Assembly: GCF_035222375.1 (NCBI RefSeq)
Contig: NC_085890.1
Span: forward strand, 2,604,001 to 2,668,000
Direction of reading: 5' to 3'
From: Podospora pseudocomata
Lineage: Eukaryota > Ascomycota > Sordariomycetes > Sordariales > Podosporaceae
DNA length: 64,000 bases
The notes under the pieces were generated by a model that saw only the letters and a program-made list of their open reading frames with translations, ran no database searches and had not been told where the DNA came from. Positions 10,394 to 21,375 of the stretch are shown piece by piece. Positions within the stretch are counted from its first letter, which is position 1, and each line of letters starts with the position of its first letter. A program made the translations under genes and the position numbers.

Positions 10394-12333
10394 CTAACTT
10401 CGGAGTCCAGCATCTTCCAAGATCATGTCGGCTCCCTTCTCACCAATAGCATAAACCGTAGCCTGCAAATGCGCGCTGATATGCAGCGGCATCACGCTTG
10501 CATCGATCACTCTCAACCCCTTCACGCCGTACACCCTGAGCCGTTCATCAACGACACCGCCTGCCTGCCCAGCACGACCGCCCATCGCACAGGTCCCTAT
10601 CGGATGCCAGTCTGTGATGGTATTCTCAACAATCCATCCTCTCAGGTCTTCATCAGAGACCACTGCCGACGAAGGAGAAGCAGGACCGAGGATGACATTC
10701 TTCAATGGCTTAGTCGAGCAAATCTTTTGCGCAAACTTGGCACCATGTAGCATAATCTCAAGGTCGAGCTCCCCATGAGGACCAACATAATACTGCGGAT
10801 CAATCACCGGCTGTTGGTGCGCGGTGGCCGGTACCCCATCAGCGGTTGGTCCATCTTTAGGATCGATATGGATGGACCCTCTCGAGTAGGGATACTGCAG
10901 CACCAACAACATGGAGCAGTATCTCTTGCCCTCTTCCTTAGGCGCAAACGACGGGTTCCAGTTGCCGAGATCAAAGACGAATTCGACTTGGCCGAGCTGT
11001 TTGTCGGTGTCGAACCTGCTAGAGAGGATAGATGTTTGCTCGGCGCCATAACGTTCCAACTGTTGGGACCTGGACGAGAGCGAAGCCACATCTTCTTCGG
11101 GTGCCAGCTTGGAAACGGGAAGATATGCCATCGAGCAGGGGAGGACGGTCAAACGACCGGACTTTTCTCTTTGGTATTGCTCGTAGGCAGTGGCGGCGAT
11201 TTCTTCGATGAACAGGTCGTCTGGATGGGGGAGCTTGGGGTCTACTTCGAAGACCATTGGGAGCACTGGTGGTGATCAGCGACAGACATACTCAACGTTA
11301 CAGTAGGACTTACTGATATGCTCCTGCAGGTTTTCACCCACGTTTGGACTCTCAACCTTTAACGGAATTCCCGCAGCACCCAGAACATCAGCCCGGCCAA
11401 CACCGGACAACTCCAAAAGCTGTGATGACTGGACGCTGCCTGCTGACAGGATGACCTCTCGAGCAGCTGAGGCGACATATTGCTTCCCGTAATGACTGAA
11501 CCGCACGCCAGTAGCAGCCCATTCCCCGTCCTTCTTATCCAGAACGACTTGCTCAACGAGAGCCTCAGTAAGGATATGCAGATTCACAGGCGGCATCAAG
11601 CAGTAATGAGTCGCATAGGATCTTGTGGCGGTCTCTGGGTTGACGGCCACAATGGTAGTCCACACACCCACATTTGATCCGTCCAAGTGAGCTGGATTTG
11701 ACTCGACCCCCACCTCGTTGAAGGTTGCATGCCACAGAGCATGCGAAGGCGAGAAGTCTCGAGTGTATGAGACATTGATGGGCCCATCTTCCCCCAGGAA
11801 GCTGTTTGGCTCGTTGTACGAAGCCTGGTGGTTGTCCTTAAAGTTCGGCGGAGGCGGGTGGAATCGTTCTGACCTTTTGAAGTAAGGGCTGTCCACCCGT
11901 CAGTTCTCAACTCACGCCTGTCATAGCCGAAAGATGCTTACAGGAGAGAATCCCACCCCCAACCATCATTCCCCAGCTCCTCCCAGGCATTATAATCCTC
12001 CTTGCTTCCACGATTCCAAGTCATATAATTTAGCGCACTTGATCCGCCTAGGACCTTCCCCCGGTTCCATGGGAGAGTTCGTCCGCCGAGACCGGGCTGG
12101 GGCGTGGTCTGGAAGTGCCAGTCGTAGGGTCCTCCCAGTGCTCGGCCAGAGTAGGCTGGGATGTCAATGTTGTCGTCGCCATAACCGCTTTTCCCTGCTT
12201 CGAGGACGCCGATGGTGAGGGAGGGGATTTCGGCTAGACGGGAGGCGACGGCGAGACCAGCTGTGCCGCCGCCGATGATGAGGTAGTCGAACTTGATGGA
12301 GGAGAACTCCTGGGCGTCAGTTGAGGTAGCCAT
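10394..12333 (-). CDS. GMC-family FAD oxidoreductase (choline/glucose dehydrogenase-like)
   Basis: Three exons (12333-11942, 11888-11314, 11265-10394) give 612 aa. The N-terminus has the FAD dinucleotide-binding motif (DYLIIGGGTAGLAVASRLAE, glycines at about residues 21-26) and the ribose-binding LEAG. The GMC signature follows (GGSSALNYMTWNRGS, about residues 95-110), and a second signature block (SAGSVQSSQLLELSGVG) is in exon 2. The catalytic His pair of the family is present at H543 (DWHPIGTCAMG) and H588 (ISAHLQATVYAIGE). No signal peptide is seen, so it is probably intracellular. Members oxidise primary alcohols, sugars or choline. The sequence does not fix the substrate. Length and motif order are normal, so the enzyme should be functional. 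Confidence 0.93.
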
Positions 12334-13076
12334 TTTCTCAGATTTCTCTTATCACGGCTTAAAATTGAGTGCAAAGAGGTAGTGAGACGAACGTCGTCGG
12401 GGGGGGCAGGCTGTCAGTACTGTCGTTCCCGTTTTCTCACGTTGGAATTCTCCAACAAATGTCCACACTCATATCTAACGTCTTGGCAATGAGCCACTAT
12501 TCCCATCTCTCCCCCTCTGTCGCACAAACCCCCAACCGCAGCATCATGTCACATCACCTCTGCAGCACATGCGGGGTAACACTGTAACCCCCCTTCTCTA
12601 TTCGACATAACCCATCAAATAGTCGACCTTTTGCGGCGTCTTTTGCGGCTGACAACCCCAACAGTTGCCGTTCAGAGCAGGTTACCAAGACTTACTAGAC
12701 CTGATATGCCAGGGTGCCTAACGCGGTGGGGTGTAGTGGTGGTTACACAAGTGTGATACAGTGTTACACAGACGTTCAGGTGCAGGTTGCGATCGGTTCG
12801 GTTGGTCAATCACAAGGAGGGAGTAGAACCAACGACATGGAGCCGAGATGCAGGGAAGATACCCCGCTCGGTGGGTGATGGCGATGGCTTACAATCTTTG
12901 GATGCTGGGGTTGGAGCGGTTGGTTGGTATCACCTACTTTTGACGTGGCGTATCTCACCGCTGGGATAAGGCTGGGGTAAGAGGTGATAAGGTCGCGTCT
13001 CCCAAGTCTCATCAGGCCAGCGCGTGGTGCCAGCACTTTTTTAACATCATCCAATTTGGATGACATCCAAGCCAAA
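12334..13076. other. Divergent intergenic region between GMC oxidoreductase and NCS1 permease
   Basis: Both flanking genes are transcribed away from this 740-bp interval, so both promoters should lie here. Upstream in-frame ATG codons at 12984 and elsewhere could extend the permease N-terminus. I chose the ATG at 13077 because the downstream peptide matches a typical Gln/Thr-rich cytosolic tail. Confidence 0.5.
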
Positions 13077-14710
13077 ATGACAACCCCCGATCTGGAGAAG
13101 CAGCAAGCTGCTGCCACCACCGCAACAACACCAGTAGATCCCACCACCAAATCAATCTCCTCCACTGACACCCCCCAACAACAACAACAGCCCCAAAATG
13201 CTTCTCCTTTCAAGGTTCCCCATTTTTTGATCAAGATCAACAACACCCTCGAATCCCTCTCCGGCTTCGAAGCCCGCGGCATCACCCGCGTCCTACCCTC
13301 CGAACGGCAACCTCCCTCCCACCTCGCAGACGCCCAGGTATTCCTCCTCTGGTTCGGGGCCAACATCTCCGTCAACAACCTCGCAGTGGCCCTTCTCGGA
13401 CCATTAGTCTTCCAGCTTGGTTTCACCGACTCGGCATGGTGCGCTATTGTTGGAGCCTTTCTGGGGAGTTGTTCCACCGCATACATGAGTATCTGGGGAC
13501 CGGCAAGCGGGAACAGAACGATGGTTATTGCGAGGTATTTCATGGGTTACTGGCCTAGCAAGATACCGACAGCGTTGAACATTGTTTTGATGGTGGGGTA
13601 TATCACCTTGAGTTACATCATTGCGGGACAGATGTTATCTGCGGTGAGCGGGGGGAGTTTGACGATTGTGGTTGGGATTGTGGTTAGTGCTTTGGTGTGT
13701 TGGGTTGTGGCGGTTTTTGGAATGAGGGTTTTTCATTTTTATGAACGGTAAGTTCCTGTTTGGAGATGGGAACGGGAGACAGCAGCTGATGGAAAAACAG
13801 GTTCGCGTTGATACCCCAGATATTGGTCCTCTTCGCACTTATCGGGTGTGCGGGACCGTATTTTGACACCACGATTGAGTCCCAGGGAGATGGGACGGCC
13901 ATTGCGGCGAACAGGCTTAGCTTTTTGAGCCTGTGTCTTTATGTGCCCAACTCGTGGGCGGCGGCGGCGAGTGATTACTATGTTTACTACCCTGAGAGCA
14001 CACGCAAGAGGAAGATCTTTTGTTTGACGCTGTTTGGGCTTTGGACGTCGTTTAGTCTGGTTTATATGATTGGGATTGGGCTTGCGACTGGTGTGACGCA
14101 TCATACTGCTTGGGCGGAGGCGAGTGCTATTTCTGCTGGGGCGTTGATTGTGGCTGGGTTTGAACCATTGAAGGGGTTCGGATTGTTCTGCTCTGTTATT
14201 GTGGCGTTGGGAATCATCGCGAATAGTATCCCCGGGTGTTATTCAGCGGCGTTGGGCTTTCAGGTTCTGGGGAGGCACTTCAAGGTTGTGCCGAGGTGGG
14301 TGTGGACTTGTACGGTGGTCGTCCTGCAGACTGTGCTGGCTTTGGCAGGGAGGGAGCATTTGTTTGTGCTGTTCCAGAACTTCCTCGCGCTGATGGGGTA
14401 CTGGGTAGAGTTTATGATTCTGATCTTTGTGTTAGAGCATGTGCTGTTTAGGAGGACTAGAGGGTTTGACTGGGCGAGGTGGGAGGATAAGAGTTATTTG
14501 CCGGTTGGGTGGGCTGCGCTGGTTGCTTTCTTGTTGGGCTGGGTCGGGGCCGTGCTGGGGATGTATCAGATTTGGTATACCGGGCCATTGGCGGTGCTGG
14601 CAGGAGCGAGCGCGGGGGGTTGTGATGTTGGTGTTTGGGTTGGGTGTGGGTTTGCTTTGGTGAGCTTTCCTCCGTTGAGGTGGTTGGAGTTGAGGATTAT
14701 TGGGAGGTAA
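13077..14710 (+). CDS. NCS1 purine-cytosine permease (FCY2-like)
   Basis: Two exons (13077-13747 and 13801-14710) around a 53-bp GTAAGT intron give 526 aa. The first 60 residues are polar and Gln-rich (cytosolic tail). About twelve hydrophobic segments follow. The NCS1 region between the first two helices is clear (FLLWFGANISVNNLAVALLG), as is the GPASGNRTMVIARYFMGYWP segment. In exon 2, SWAAAASDYYVYYPE matches the conserved segment following helix 7 in Fcy transporters. These plasma-membrane proton symporters take up cytosine, adenine, guanine or hypoxanthine for salvage. The downstream part (residues about 330-526) is Trp- and Gly-rich with GGT/TTG-heavy codons. The start could instead be the ATG at 12984, adding 31 residues. 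Confidence 0.92.
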
Positions 14711-14812
14711 AGGACAGGGGGCTATGGTGTTCCGTGTGGTTGATGGAGGCTGATCATAGTGGCTCAATCCACATCAAGTTTGCATCAAATCGGAGACCAC
14801 ACACGATTTCAA

Positions 14813-14904
14813 TCGGGTATGGTGTAGCGGTAACATCGTTGACTCTCACTTCTCAGAAGTGTCTGTTCTCTCAACAGCCCCGGGTTCGACTCCCGGTATC
14901 CGAG
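14813..14904 (+). tRNA. tRNA-Glu (anticodon CTC) with intron
   Basis: The acceptor stem pairs 14813-14819 with 14897-14903. The D-arm has TGGTGTAGCGGTAAC. The anticodon stem GTTGA (14838-14842) pairs with TCAAC (14871-14875). The anticodon CTC is at 14845-14847, followed by A37 and an intron of about 21 nt (14849-14869) at the canonical position after base 37. The T-arm is CCGGGTTCGACTCCCGG. Confidence 0.9.
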
Positions 14905-15430
14905 TCTCAATTATCTTTTGCGTTTTTGACCATTTTTTGAGGTGTGCCCTTCAGTTTTCTGAAGTCCTTCATTTTCTTTTTGTGAGCTCAGATGAAGTTG
15001 CTGCGGCTCAGATGAACCAGCCAACTTCCTGCAGGTGCGGTGACAGTGTTCTTGACCGCCAAAGTGGGTCCTGACCCTGGCGCAATCGCGACATCAAGTC
15101 GCGTGCGGGGCTGGACCATCCACCGCCGTCTCACTTCCCTCCTTCAATCTTCTGTTAATATTGAGAATTCGCAAAGCCAGCGGCGCAATGTCTTCTGCCC
15201 TTGAGAGCGGGCAGAAATCTGCCAGATCAGATACCATCATATACAGTCGTTGTCATCGACCGAGGTGAAGACGCGGTCTTCTGTCGGGCGGTTCGGGGAT
15301 CAGTCAGCGACAAGGTCTCCTGCGACTGCTCGCGCTTTGATCACTCCGCATCATCAGGCAGGGCCTCAATCTCAGTCTCCAGCCATCTCAGCAAAAGATC
15401 CATCTTCAACACGGCGAACCACTGGCCAAC
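14905..15430. other. Promoter and leader of the amino-acid permease
   Basis: No gene was seen here apart from a possible upstream reading frame at 15188-15268, listed separately. The stretch also holds the tRNA-Glu 3' flank. Confidence 0.5.
15188..15268 (+). promoter_or_regulatory. Possible upstream open reading frame of the amino-acid permease
   Basis: An ATG opens a 26-codon frame (MSSALESGQKSARS to CHRPR) that ends about 160 bp before the permease start. If the transcript begins upstream, this frame could dampen translation. There is no evidence for the transcript start, so this is only a candidate. Confidence 0.2.
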
Positions 15431-17314
15431 ATGACCGCCTCAACACCCAACCTCAAGCCGGCGGGGTACGGCACCGCCTCTTCGTCCTCCTCCGGCTCAT
15501 CCACCCCCCAACCATCACGCTCTCCCAAGCAGAACATCGCCCCCGTCAGCATCATCAATAATACCGATGTCGAGTCCCCTCTCCTATCCCCCAAATCCAA
15601 TAATCCCCTCTTATCCAACCCCCAGAGCCTCAGCCAAGAGCACCAGATTGAGTCCAGATCCCTCCAAAAGGGCCTCTCCCAACGCCATCTCTCCATGCTG
15701 GGAATAGCAGGGTCCATCGGCACCGGTCTCTTCCTCGGCCTTGGCGGGGCAGTTTCCACGGGTGGTCCTCTCGGTGCACTGCTAGGCTATGCAGTCATCG
15801 GACTAGTCGTCTGCTCCGTGCAGTTTGCCCTGGGAGAGGTGACTGCTTTGATGCCTGTCACCGGATCATTCGTCAGACACGCCGAGGTGCTGGTTGATCC
15901 AGCCATGGGGTTTGCTATCGGGTGGAACTTGGTTTACGGCAATCTGTTGAGTATACCTTCTGAGATTGTGGCGGTTTGTGTGCTGGTCAAGTTTTGGACG
16001 GGGGATGGGCTGAATCCGGCGGCGGTGATCTTGCCGTTTATTGCACTCACGGGTGGGATAGGGATGGCTTTTGTGAGGGTGTTTGGTGAGGTGGAGTTTG
16101 TGTTTGCCTTGTTGAAGATCTTGCTGGTTGTCTTTCTGATTGTGTTGGGGTTGGTGATCAATTTGGGGGGAGTGCCTGGGACTGGGGTGATTGGGTTCAG
16201 ATATTGGCGAGATCCGGGTCCGTTTGTGGAGTATATTGCTCGAGGAGACTGGGGGAGGTTTCTCGGCTTCTGGGCAGTGATGACCGGGGCGGTGTTCAGT
16301 TTTGCGGGGGTGGAGTCTTTGGCTATGGCTGCCGCTGAGACGAGAAACCCGAGAGAGGCTATTCCCCGGGCTGTGAAGAGGGTCTTTGCGAGGATTGTCA
16401 TCTTCTATGGTCTGGCGGTGTTTGTGGTGGGCTTGTTGGTGCCTAGCAATGATGAGAGGCTGAAGGGGAGTGGTGATACCGTGGCACAGAGTCCGTTTGT
16501 GCTTGCGGCCGCAGCAGCTGGGATCAAGGGGATCCCCAGCTTGGTGAATGCCATTGTGATCACGTCGGCCTGGTCAGCGGCGAATCAGAGTTTGCTGGCG
16601 GGCACGAGGGTGTTGTATGGATTGGCACTGAAGGGACAAGCACCGAAGATCTTTTTGAGGACCACGTCCTGGGGCACACCATATATGTGTGTCTTGTTGT
16701 TCACGGTCTTCATGTTTTTGAGCTTCTTGAGCCTGTCCGAGAACGCCATTAGCGTGTTCTGGTGGCTGGTCATGCTGACGGCAGCCGGGGTGTTGGTCTC
16801 TTGGAGTTCCATTCTGCTGAACCACATCCGGCTTCTCAAGGCTATGAAGAAGCAAGGCATTTCGACCGACAGACTGCCGTGGCACAATTGGTGGACGGGT
16901 AGGTCTTCATTCTTGGATGTGAGGGAAGCTGAAGTTGACAATCAGCAGAGTACACATCCCCAGTCGGGCTTGTCATGTGCCTCGTCATTTTGTTCACGAG
17001 CGGCTTCAGTGTCTTCACCACGGGCCGTTGGGACGCCGCCAAGTTTGTGTCGTCGTACCTGTCAGTTATTTGATTGTTTTGTGCAAACCTGTTGTCTTGA
17101 TACTAACGTGACCTACAGTGACATTCCCATTGTCCTAGCTGCTTACCTGGGCTGGAAGTTCTTCCGCAAGACCTCGATCACTCCTCTCGATCAAATACCC
17201 CTTGAAGAAGCGTTTGAACAGGCCGAGGAGAACCTCTCGGTACAAACCCAAGGTTTCCAGCCAACAAAGAAGACTAGAGGCTGGACAAGGTTCGTCAGCT
17301 GGATATGGGACTAG
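15431..17314 (+). CDS. Amino-acid permease (yeast AAT/APC family)
   Basis: Three exons (15431-16898, 16949-17060, 17119-17314) give 591 aa. The N-terminal 75 residues are a Ser/Pro-rich cytosolic tail. The APC signature follows (RHLSMLGIAGSIGTGLFLG, then GGAVSTGGPLGALLGY), then about twelve transmembrane segments. Other family blocks are GEVTALMPVTGSFVRHA, SFAGVESLAMAAAETRNPREAIPRA (split here only for length) and ANQSLLAGTRVLYGLA. It is a plasma-membrane proton symporter for amino acids; the specific substrate is not readable. Intron 1 (50 bp) and intron 2 (58 bp) together are 108 bp, and the unspliced frame has no stop. The splice sites chosen restore the family's last helices (YTSPVGLVMCLVILFTSGFS). 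Confidence 0.92.
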   Translation: MTASTPNLKPAGYGTASSSSSGSSTPQPSRSPKQNIAPVSIINNTDVESPLLSPKSNNPLLSNPQSLSQEHQIESRSLQKGLSQRHLSMLGIAGSIGTGLFLGLGGAVSTGGPLGALLGYAVIGLVVCSVQFALGEVTALMPVTGSFVRHAEVLVDPAMGFAIGWNLVYGNLLSIPSEIVAVCVLVKFWTGDGLNPAAVILPFIALTGGIGMAFVRVFGEVEFVFALLKILLVVFLIVLGLVINLGGVPGTGVIGFRYWRDPGPFVEYIARGDWGRFLGFWAVMTGAVFSFAGVESLAMAAAETRNPREAIPRAVKRVFARIVIFYGLAVFVVGLLVPSNDERLKGSGDTVAQSPFVLAAAAAGIKGIPSLVNAIVITSAWSAANQSLLAGTRVLYGLALKGQAPKIFLRTTSWGTPYMCVLLFTVFMFLSFLSLSENAISVFWWLVMLTAAGVLVSWSSILLNHIRLLKAMKKQGISTDRLPWHNWWTGRSSFLDVREAEVDNQQSTHPQSGLSCASSFCSRAASVSSPRAVGTPPSLCRRTCQLFDCFVQTCCLDTNVTYSDIPIVLAAYLGWKFFRKTSITPLDQIPLEEAFEQAEENLSVQTQGFQPTKKTRGWTRFVSWIWD

Positions 17315-17864
17315 TATCTACTGTCTACCCCTCTTTTTCTCGTTATCATCGTTATCTTGTATGCATTTGCCTGTTATCTGCAAGGTGGAATTATTTCTCG
17401 AGCAATTGTGTTGGAATCGAAGCATTGCTAGGGTTCGCAACGGTTACGGGGCTGGTCAATTGTCCGAATGGTAGCACTGTCATTTTTTGGCGTTGTTCTT
17501 TCAGATCATTGACTAGTGTTCGAAGCGTTGTCAACCTGGAAATGCTTTAATTGCAGCGAAATTGGTTGAGGAGCGGCTGCCGGGCATGGAGGGAATGACG
17601 CGTACTGCAAATCAGAAGCCCACTTGGTCTACTGCACTGTATCTATCTTTTATTGTCGTTGAAGAGTATTCTGACAAGATTTTATCTCATTATTCGGCGT
17701 GTGTGTGTGAGAGTCACGTTGATTAGCCGAAGGCCACCCAGCAGCGACCTCGTGAGAAATACTATTAAGGGATAGGTACAGGCCGACTCGTAATGATTAC
17801 TGAGGAGTGTTTTCCCCAGCCCATTCAAGCCTTTCAATCACAGTGATGTGTAATAAAAAAAGTC
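17315..17864. other. 3' flank of amino-acid permease, no gene seen
   Basis: This stretch should contain the permease 3' UTR. A GT-rich run (GTGTGTGTGTG) lies near 17700. No coding region was recognised before the tRNA-Cys. Confidence 0.5.
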
Positions 17865-17938
17865 AAGGACTAGACGCGATTTGAACGCGTGACCTACCGG
17901 ACTGCAGCCGGTTGCTCTACCCCTGAGCTACTGGTCCT
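17865..17938 (-). tRNA. tRNA-Cys (anticodon GCA)
   Basis: Reading the minus strand, the acceptor AGGACCA pairs with TAGTCCT with one mismatch. The D-arm is AGCTCAGGGGTAGAGC. The anticodon arm is ACCGG-CTGCAGT-CCGGT with anticodon GCA. The T-arm is CGCGTTCAAATCGCG. No intron is present. Confidence 0.92.
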
Positions 17939-18044
17939 CTTCTTATTCAAATAACAAGCTGGCTTAATCCACCCTAGTTTACATCTTTCAACCTAGCCCT
18001 TTGACCATCAAAGCTACCTACCATATCCATTACCTGCACCCCGC

Positions 18045-18867
18045 TCACTCCCAAGAATCAACCTCCCTCATAAACTCATTCTCCCGAACCCCATTCTCAA
18101 AAACCTCCCACCCCAAATGACTGGTATGCCCCCAGGGTTTTAGTTTCTTCTCATTGGCGATAGCAGCAGAGAAACACCCGCTCCAGCCCTTTCTAGGGTA
18201 AGCCTTGTTCACCTCGGCCTTGGTGTCTGGGTGGATGAGATACGGGCGAAGGGACATGTTATCGTAGACTGTGGCTAGTTGGAGGATTTGTCCCAAGGCT
18301 GTGATGGTGCCTACCGTTCCGAGGTCTTGGTGTCGGATTATGGCTTCTGCTACGGCTTCTGCTTGCGACTTGTTGCCGTTCAGTTCTTTTAAGAGGTCGA
18401 GGGCTATCACCCCGCCTTGGAACTCGAATGAGAGAAGGGTGGAGGATTGGTTGGAGGGGGTGGTGCCGATGTCGTGGAGGAGACAGGTCAGGGCTATGGT
18501 GGAGGGCGAGATGGGGGGGAGGGAGGGGAATTGTTGTTGCATGATTATGGTTGCTGGTTGGGGGGGTTAGCGAGGATGGTGAGGGGGAGGGGGGAGGGTG
18601 GATGGGAAAGGGGTGAAGGGGCGTACACCAGTAGAAAACCCGCATGGAGTGATTGTAGGTTTGGATTGGGAGCTTTTCCTTCGCGTACTCCTGCACCTTA
18701 GCGACCAAGGGGTCGGTAGAGCTTGGATAGGTGATGGACGAGAGAGGGACCGGGGTGGGTTGGTGGAGGAATGGTTTTCCCTGGAAGATGGCGTCCTGGT
18801 CCACGGGGAGGGGAGTGAAACCGTGGAGGGATATGAGGTCGTCGCGGGAGGGGGTGGGGGTCGTCAT
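18045..18867 (-). CDS. HD-domain protein, cyanamide hydratase type
   Basis: Two exons (18867-18627 and 18553-18045) around a 73-bp intron give 249 aa, the usual length for fungal cyanamide hydratase (urea hydro-lyase; yeast DDI2/DDI3). The HD metal ligands are in order: H73 (YNHSMRVFYW), HD 107-108 (TCLLHDIGTT) and H155 to D157 (IIRHQD). The SFEFQGG segment is also typical. The donor is GTACGC and the acceptor CCAG, and this is the only pair that keeps the frame (W-S-T-I-I-M). The family hydrates cyanamide to urea in the cytosol. Many fungal members are of untested specificity, so the reaction is inferred by family. Confidence 0.88.
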
Positions 18868-19581
18868 CGTGAACTGGGTATCGTTCTCAGTGTTGTTGGT
18901 GTGAAAACAATGTTTTACTCCTGGTGAGGTGAGGTTGATTATGGGAGTTTATACCCCAGTTACTGATCGTGGAGACGATGAGTCGAGCTTTGTCATCACG
19001 ACGTCAACACATGCACTTACTAACACCCATCATGGCATGATTCCTGCATAATCCACATTTACAGTCACAGCCGCCTGGAAACCCTCTTAAACACTTATCC
19101 CCTTGTTCTTGTGCTCATATTAGAGGACGTCTAAAGACAGAAAGGCAGTCCCGTGAATGCCGAAATGTGTCCGAACGGCGTCGCAAACGACAATGTCGTA
19201 CAATGCTTAGTCAACGCCGGTGGTAGATGTTGACCCTGTGAGGCCTTTCTCCACGGGCAGCAACACGCTGTCCTTGATTTGGTGCAGAAATAACTTCCAT
19301 ATCAAGAATCAGAAATACACAGAAAGAAAAAATCAATGCCTCGATGGCCCCATCTCTTTTTTCAACACCTTTTTCCTGTCATATTCTCTCTCCAACTTGT
19401 CCCATCCTCATACTAAATGTGGGCTGGGTATTGCTGGCAGGATAAAAGGAGAGCTTCCAGCCGCGATAGAATTTGTGTTGGTGGATATTATTCCTCCTCC
19501 AATGCCCGTCCCTTATCTAGTCGTCCATTATCTGGCTCTTGGTCCTCCTTCTTCATCCCCGATGTCGGGTCTGGGCACAAT
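18868..19581. other. Intergenic, no gene seen
   Basis: This interval lies between two minus-strand genes. It should hold the cyanamide-hydratase-like promoter and the 3' UTR of the small secreted protein. Short plus-strand frames here have no supporting features. Confidence 0.5.
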
Positions 19582-19911
19582 CTATTCGCACCAGCAGTTC
19601 TTCTCGCACTGGGCCATCATGTTGTTGTGAAACCCGGTGGCGTCGCAGTATGGCTTATTGCTGTTTGACAGGCAAAAGTCGCTGAGGCCCTGTGTCTTGC
19701 ATCGGGGGATACCGGCGTTGACGTTGCCCACTGTCGCCGGCGTGTTGGTCCCTTGCTCCACTTGATTGACTGAGTCTTCTGGTGTGGGAAGGGCGAGGGC
19801 GAAGGGCAGGAGGAAGAGGGTGAGCAAGTGCGTGGTTGGTTGCTACACGGGCCAAGGTTAGTTAGATGTCACGGTGCGAGGTCCAAGAGGGAAGGTTGCA
19901 CATACCTTCAT
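19582..19911 (-). CDS. Small secreted cysteine-rich protein
   Basis: Two exons (19911-19906 and 19842-19582) give 88 aa. The first exon is only ATGAAG, followed by a GTATGT donor, a CTAAC branch site and a GTGTAG acceptor. The joined start is MKQPTTHLLTLFLLPFALAL, a clear signal peptide. The mature part of about 65 residues has six cysteines with spacing C-x8-C-x8-C-x12-C-x3-C-x-C, ending CEKNCWCE. Secretion and disulfide pairing are likely. The pattern is not the CS-alpha-beta defensin order, and I recognise no named family. Candidate roles are effector-like or antimicrobial, which is inference only. Confidence 0.8.
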
Positions 19912-21375
19912 GATGGCTAATAGACGTTAGAAGTGAGGGGTGACAGAGTTTGATGGAGTGTCTTGTGTCAAGCGACGATCTTTTCAGGGGAGTTTTTTTT
20001 AAAAAACAAAAATTTAAAAATAAAAGCGATCGGCAAGATGGTGTAGATCCAGCGGAGTGGTGAGCGGGAGAGAACCTGGTCGGTCACGGCAACGTGGTTC
20101 TTTATACTGCTGTATCACCGGATGGACAGGGTGGAGCCGATGGGAGCAAGGATGCTTCAGAGAGCAAGTGGGAGTCTAGACGTCGTATTCTAGATTCGCT
20201 CGTGGTAACGGTCGGTGACATGTTCTAGGCGTGATATCCATGGATCGCCGACACCGAGAACCAGGCGAGGAAGGACAGGACCGGATTTATGATACTTGTT
20301 TAGACCATGACGAGTCCCCAACTCCCGGGATATGCACGTCTCAGGCCGGCACGACAGTCGCTGCAATGGAATGCAACAGCAGGTGCGAGGTCTGGCGGGG
20401 GAAATGATTTGCAACCTGGGCGCTGGGAATGGACGGGTCCGCTGCCAAGGGGCAAAAAGACTCGAAAGAGCAAGGCGGAAGGGGTCGGATCTCCGAATAG
20501 GCAGTTTGGTAACTGACAAGTTGGGATGGTTACACTCCTGATAGAAGTCGGAGCATGGCAGGCAATGGAAGGTGGGGTTCCATGCCCCGCCAGGCATGTC
20601 TCACTGCTTCACCTGCCCCAAGAATTCTTTGCGCCTTCTTTTTGTTATTTTTACTCTTCTTCAAGTTCCGTGTCTCGATTTGTCGGGAAGCTCTGCACGC
20701 CGTGTGCCTGCTATCGCCGAATCAGACAGCGTCCCGGATGGATGCAACGACTGTGGTCTCCCGTCCCGACGGTCCAATCGCCCTGTGGTGACACTCGGCA
20801 TATAGTGCTGTTAATTTATCCAGATTTCACCCGCAGACGAGGGGTAGTCTTCAAGTACAACAAGTTCAACTCTTTTATGCCGGCATGTCCTTGCTTTATG
20901 GTTATTTTGACGAGTCCACCACATGGAACGGGTAAGCACAGACAATTCATTCCCCTCTGCCTGGCTAGAATCTTTCTATTTTTATATACTTGATCATCAC
21001 GAGGTTTCCGAGTTCCTTGCAGCCACTCACCCACATGCTATCGCTAAAGATGGGGCTCGGTACCTGTTCCGTGTGGTCAATTGATGTCTTGTCAGTCAGG
21101 GCAGCAGGCAGAATATATGTTCATAGTCTTCGTCCTCTCCATCGTCTAGGACAGTCTCAGCGCGGTGATGATCCCCCACCATGGTCCAAATCGTGTTGGG
21201 TGTGCCCCAAACCCCCAAACACGAGCCACTTCAACATCCGGCTCCTTGAAGGTGTTTGTAGATCGCCGGAGATGCTTCACAATCCTCGGTCAGAGATAGT
21301 AGTGGCTGGTATCCATTCCCCCTCCACCATGCAGAAGTTGGTCCCAGCCACCCGCCTCCACGCCATACAAGAACT
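19912..21375. other. Intergenic, no gene seen
   Basis: The first part should be the promoter of the small secreted protein, with an A/T run near 19995-20025. Open frames at 20190-20597 (minus) and 20526-20993 (plus) carry no recognisable domain. The last 300 bp may hold the degraded 3' end of F-box-like copy A. Confidence 0.45.

Noticed and set aside
10394-17314. GMC oxidoreductase plus two permeases as a biosynthetic or catabolic cluster
   Set aside because: No backbone enzyme or regulator is nearby, and the tRNA and conserved genes between them suggest chance adjacency.
19582-19911. Defensin (CS-alpha-beta) assignment for the secreted peptide
   Set aside because: The C-x3-C and C-x-C elements are adjacent rather than separated as that fold requires.
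20190-20993. Overlapping open frames on both strands
   Set aside because: They have no domain, no conserved-looking segment and no splice context.
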